From the NCBI GenBank assembly GCA_005801025.1, contig SYDZ01000035.1, forward strand, positions 1 through 5,550: a stretch of DNA of 5,550 bases. Direction: 5' to 3'. The translations under genes were made by a program, and so were the position numbers. The stretch's first letter is position 1. Every line of letters starts with the position of its first letter. This DNA is from Actinomycetota bacterium. GTDB taxonomy: Bacteria > Actinomycetota > Acidimicrobiia > Acidimicrobiales > Ilumatobacteraceae. Below are positions 4,864-5,550 of the stretch, in pieces. The notes under the pieces are model-generated. The model made no database searches. It was not told the origin of the DNA and saw only the letters and a program-made list of their open reading frames with translations.

Positions 4864-5550
4864 ATGAAGTTCTGGTGCGCCACAGCATTTATGAAGACCA
4901 AGCAACTCGTGCACATTGCACAATTACTTGATGAGGCTGGATATCACGGTCTGATGGTGAGTGATCATTTGGTGTATCCCAAAGAACTGAAGTCAAAGTA
5001 TCCGTACTCGCCACATCCTGATGGTCGCCCGATCTGGGATCCACAGACCTCGTGGCCCGATCCTTGGGTGCTGATCGGCGCGATGACCAGCGTGACCAAG
5101 CAATTGAACTTCACGACTAATATTTATGTGGCTGGTCACCGTCCTCTTTTGCAGTTAGCTAAAGAAATAGCCACGGCCTCGGTGTTGTCCGATGGTCGTG
5201 TTGCGCTTGGCGCTGGCGCAGGATGGATGAAAGAAGAATTTGATCTGCAGGGTCAAGATTTTTCAAATCGCGGGAAGCGTCTGACTGAAATGGTTGAAGC
5301 GTTACGCGCCATGTGGCAAGGCGGTTGGGTCGAGTTCCATGGTGAGTATTACGACATTCCGTCAGTGACAATGGAGCCACATCCACCCTCTCGGGTACCG
5401 ATCTATATCGGCGGTCATACTGACGCAGCCTTGAAGCGTGCCGCCAAAGTTGGCGACGGGTGGATCGGTAACGCTTATCCGCTTGAAGAAGCCGAGATGT
5501 ATATCAAGAAACTTCAAGGATATTTGCGGGAGTATGGACGTGAGAATGAC
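4864..5550 (+). CDS. LLM-class F420-dependent oxidoreductase, TIGR03619-like (3' end cut by window edge)
   Basis: The visible 229 residues cover most of a luciferase-like TIM barrel; family members are usually about 280-310, so the C-terminus is missing. Recognisable parts are LLDEAGYHGLMVSDHLVYP (21-39), a Pro/Trp-rich PDGRPIWDPQTSWPDPW (52-68), the strand NFTTNIYVAGHRP (82-94), then SDGRVALGAGAGWMKEEFD (109-127) and VPIYIGGHTDAALKRAAKVGDGW in the second half. This pattern is the one I associate with actinobacterial TIGR03619 proteins, thought to use F420H2. The substrate is unknown. It is a different subfamily from the LLM gene at 3038-4066, so the two are not a recent duplication. It is transcribed away from the crotonase and shares the operator-like dyad with it. 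Confidence 0.93.
   Translation, partial: MKFWCATAFMKTKQLVHIAQLLDEAGYHGLMVSDHLVYPKELKSKYPYSPHPDGRPIWDPQTSWPDPWVLIGAMTSVTKQLNFTTNIYVAGHRPLLQLAKEIATASVLSDGRVALGAGAGWMKEEFDLQGQDFSNRGKRLTEMVEALRAMWQGGWVEFHGEYYDIPSVTMEPHPPSRVPIYIGGHTDAALKRAAKVGDGWIGNAYPLEEAEMYIKKLQGYLREYGREND

Noticed and set aside
4834..4923. 30-residue N-terminal extension of the crotonase
   Set aside because: It would cross the operator dyad and the divergent LLM start, and its sequence does not look like a crotonase N-terminus.

Overview
The window looks like a piece of an actinobacterial chromosome carrying lipid or CoA-thioester catabolism genes. Two luciferase-like F420-type oxidoreductases, a FadE-type acyl-CoA dehydrogenase, an EchA-type crotonase and two short-chain dehydrogenases sit within 5.5 kb. 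This mix is typical of Actinobacteria and Acidimicrobiia. Base composition is moderate (two 60-base lines counted by hand gave about 47% and 65% GC) and genes are packed with very short gaps. That would fit a freshwater or marine acidimicrobial lineage better than a high-GC mycobacterium, but the taxonomic placement is inference.

Layout from left to right. An acyl-CoA dehydrogenase on the minus strand runs off the left edge. An 85-bp gap holds a 37-bp perfect inverted repeat and a probable -10 element. Next is a minus-strand SDR of the peroxisomal multifunctional enzyme (3-hydroxyacyl-CoA dehydrogenase) type. A 23-bp divergent gap follows, in which the two -10-like elements share the same bases. 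A plus-strand SDR with an unusual active-site region converges on, and overlaps by 22 bp, a minus-strand LLM oxidoreductase. That LLM gene is joined by a TAATG overlap to an upstream crotonase. A 30-bp divergent gap carries a second copy of the core inverted repeat. A second LLM oxidoreductase on the plus strand runs off the right edge. No stretch over 300 bases lacks a gene, and I see no RNA genes, mobile elements or CRISPR.

How it may work together. Acyl-CoA dehydrogenase, crotonase and 3-hydroxyacyl-CoA-dehydrogenase-like SDR match the first three chemical steps of beta-oxidation, and the LLM enzymes and second SDR could modify the carbon skeleton. The substrate cannot be told from the sequence. 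The best non-coding signal is a shared 17-bp operator-like site, TCTGACA-NNN-TGTCAGA. It lies upstream of the acyl-CoA dehydrogenase and between the divergent crotonase and LLM genes, suggesting one TetR-like regulator controls both units. The regulator gene is not in the window. I see no wholly new system here; the regulatory architecture is the most interesting part.
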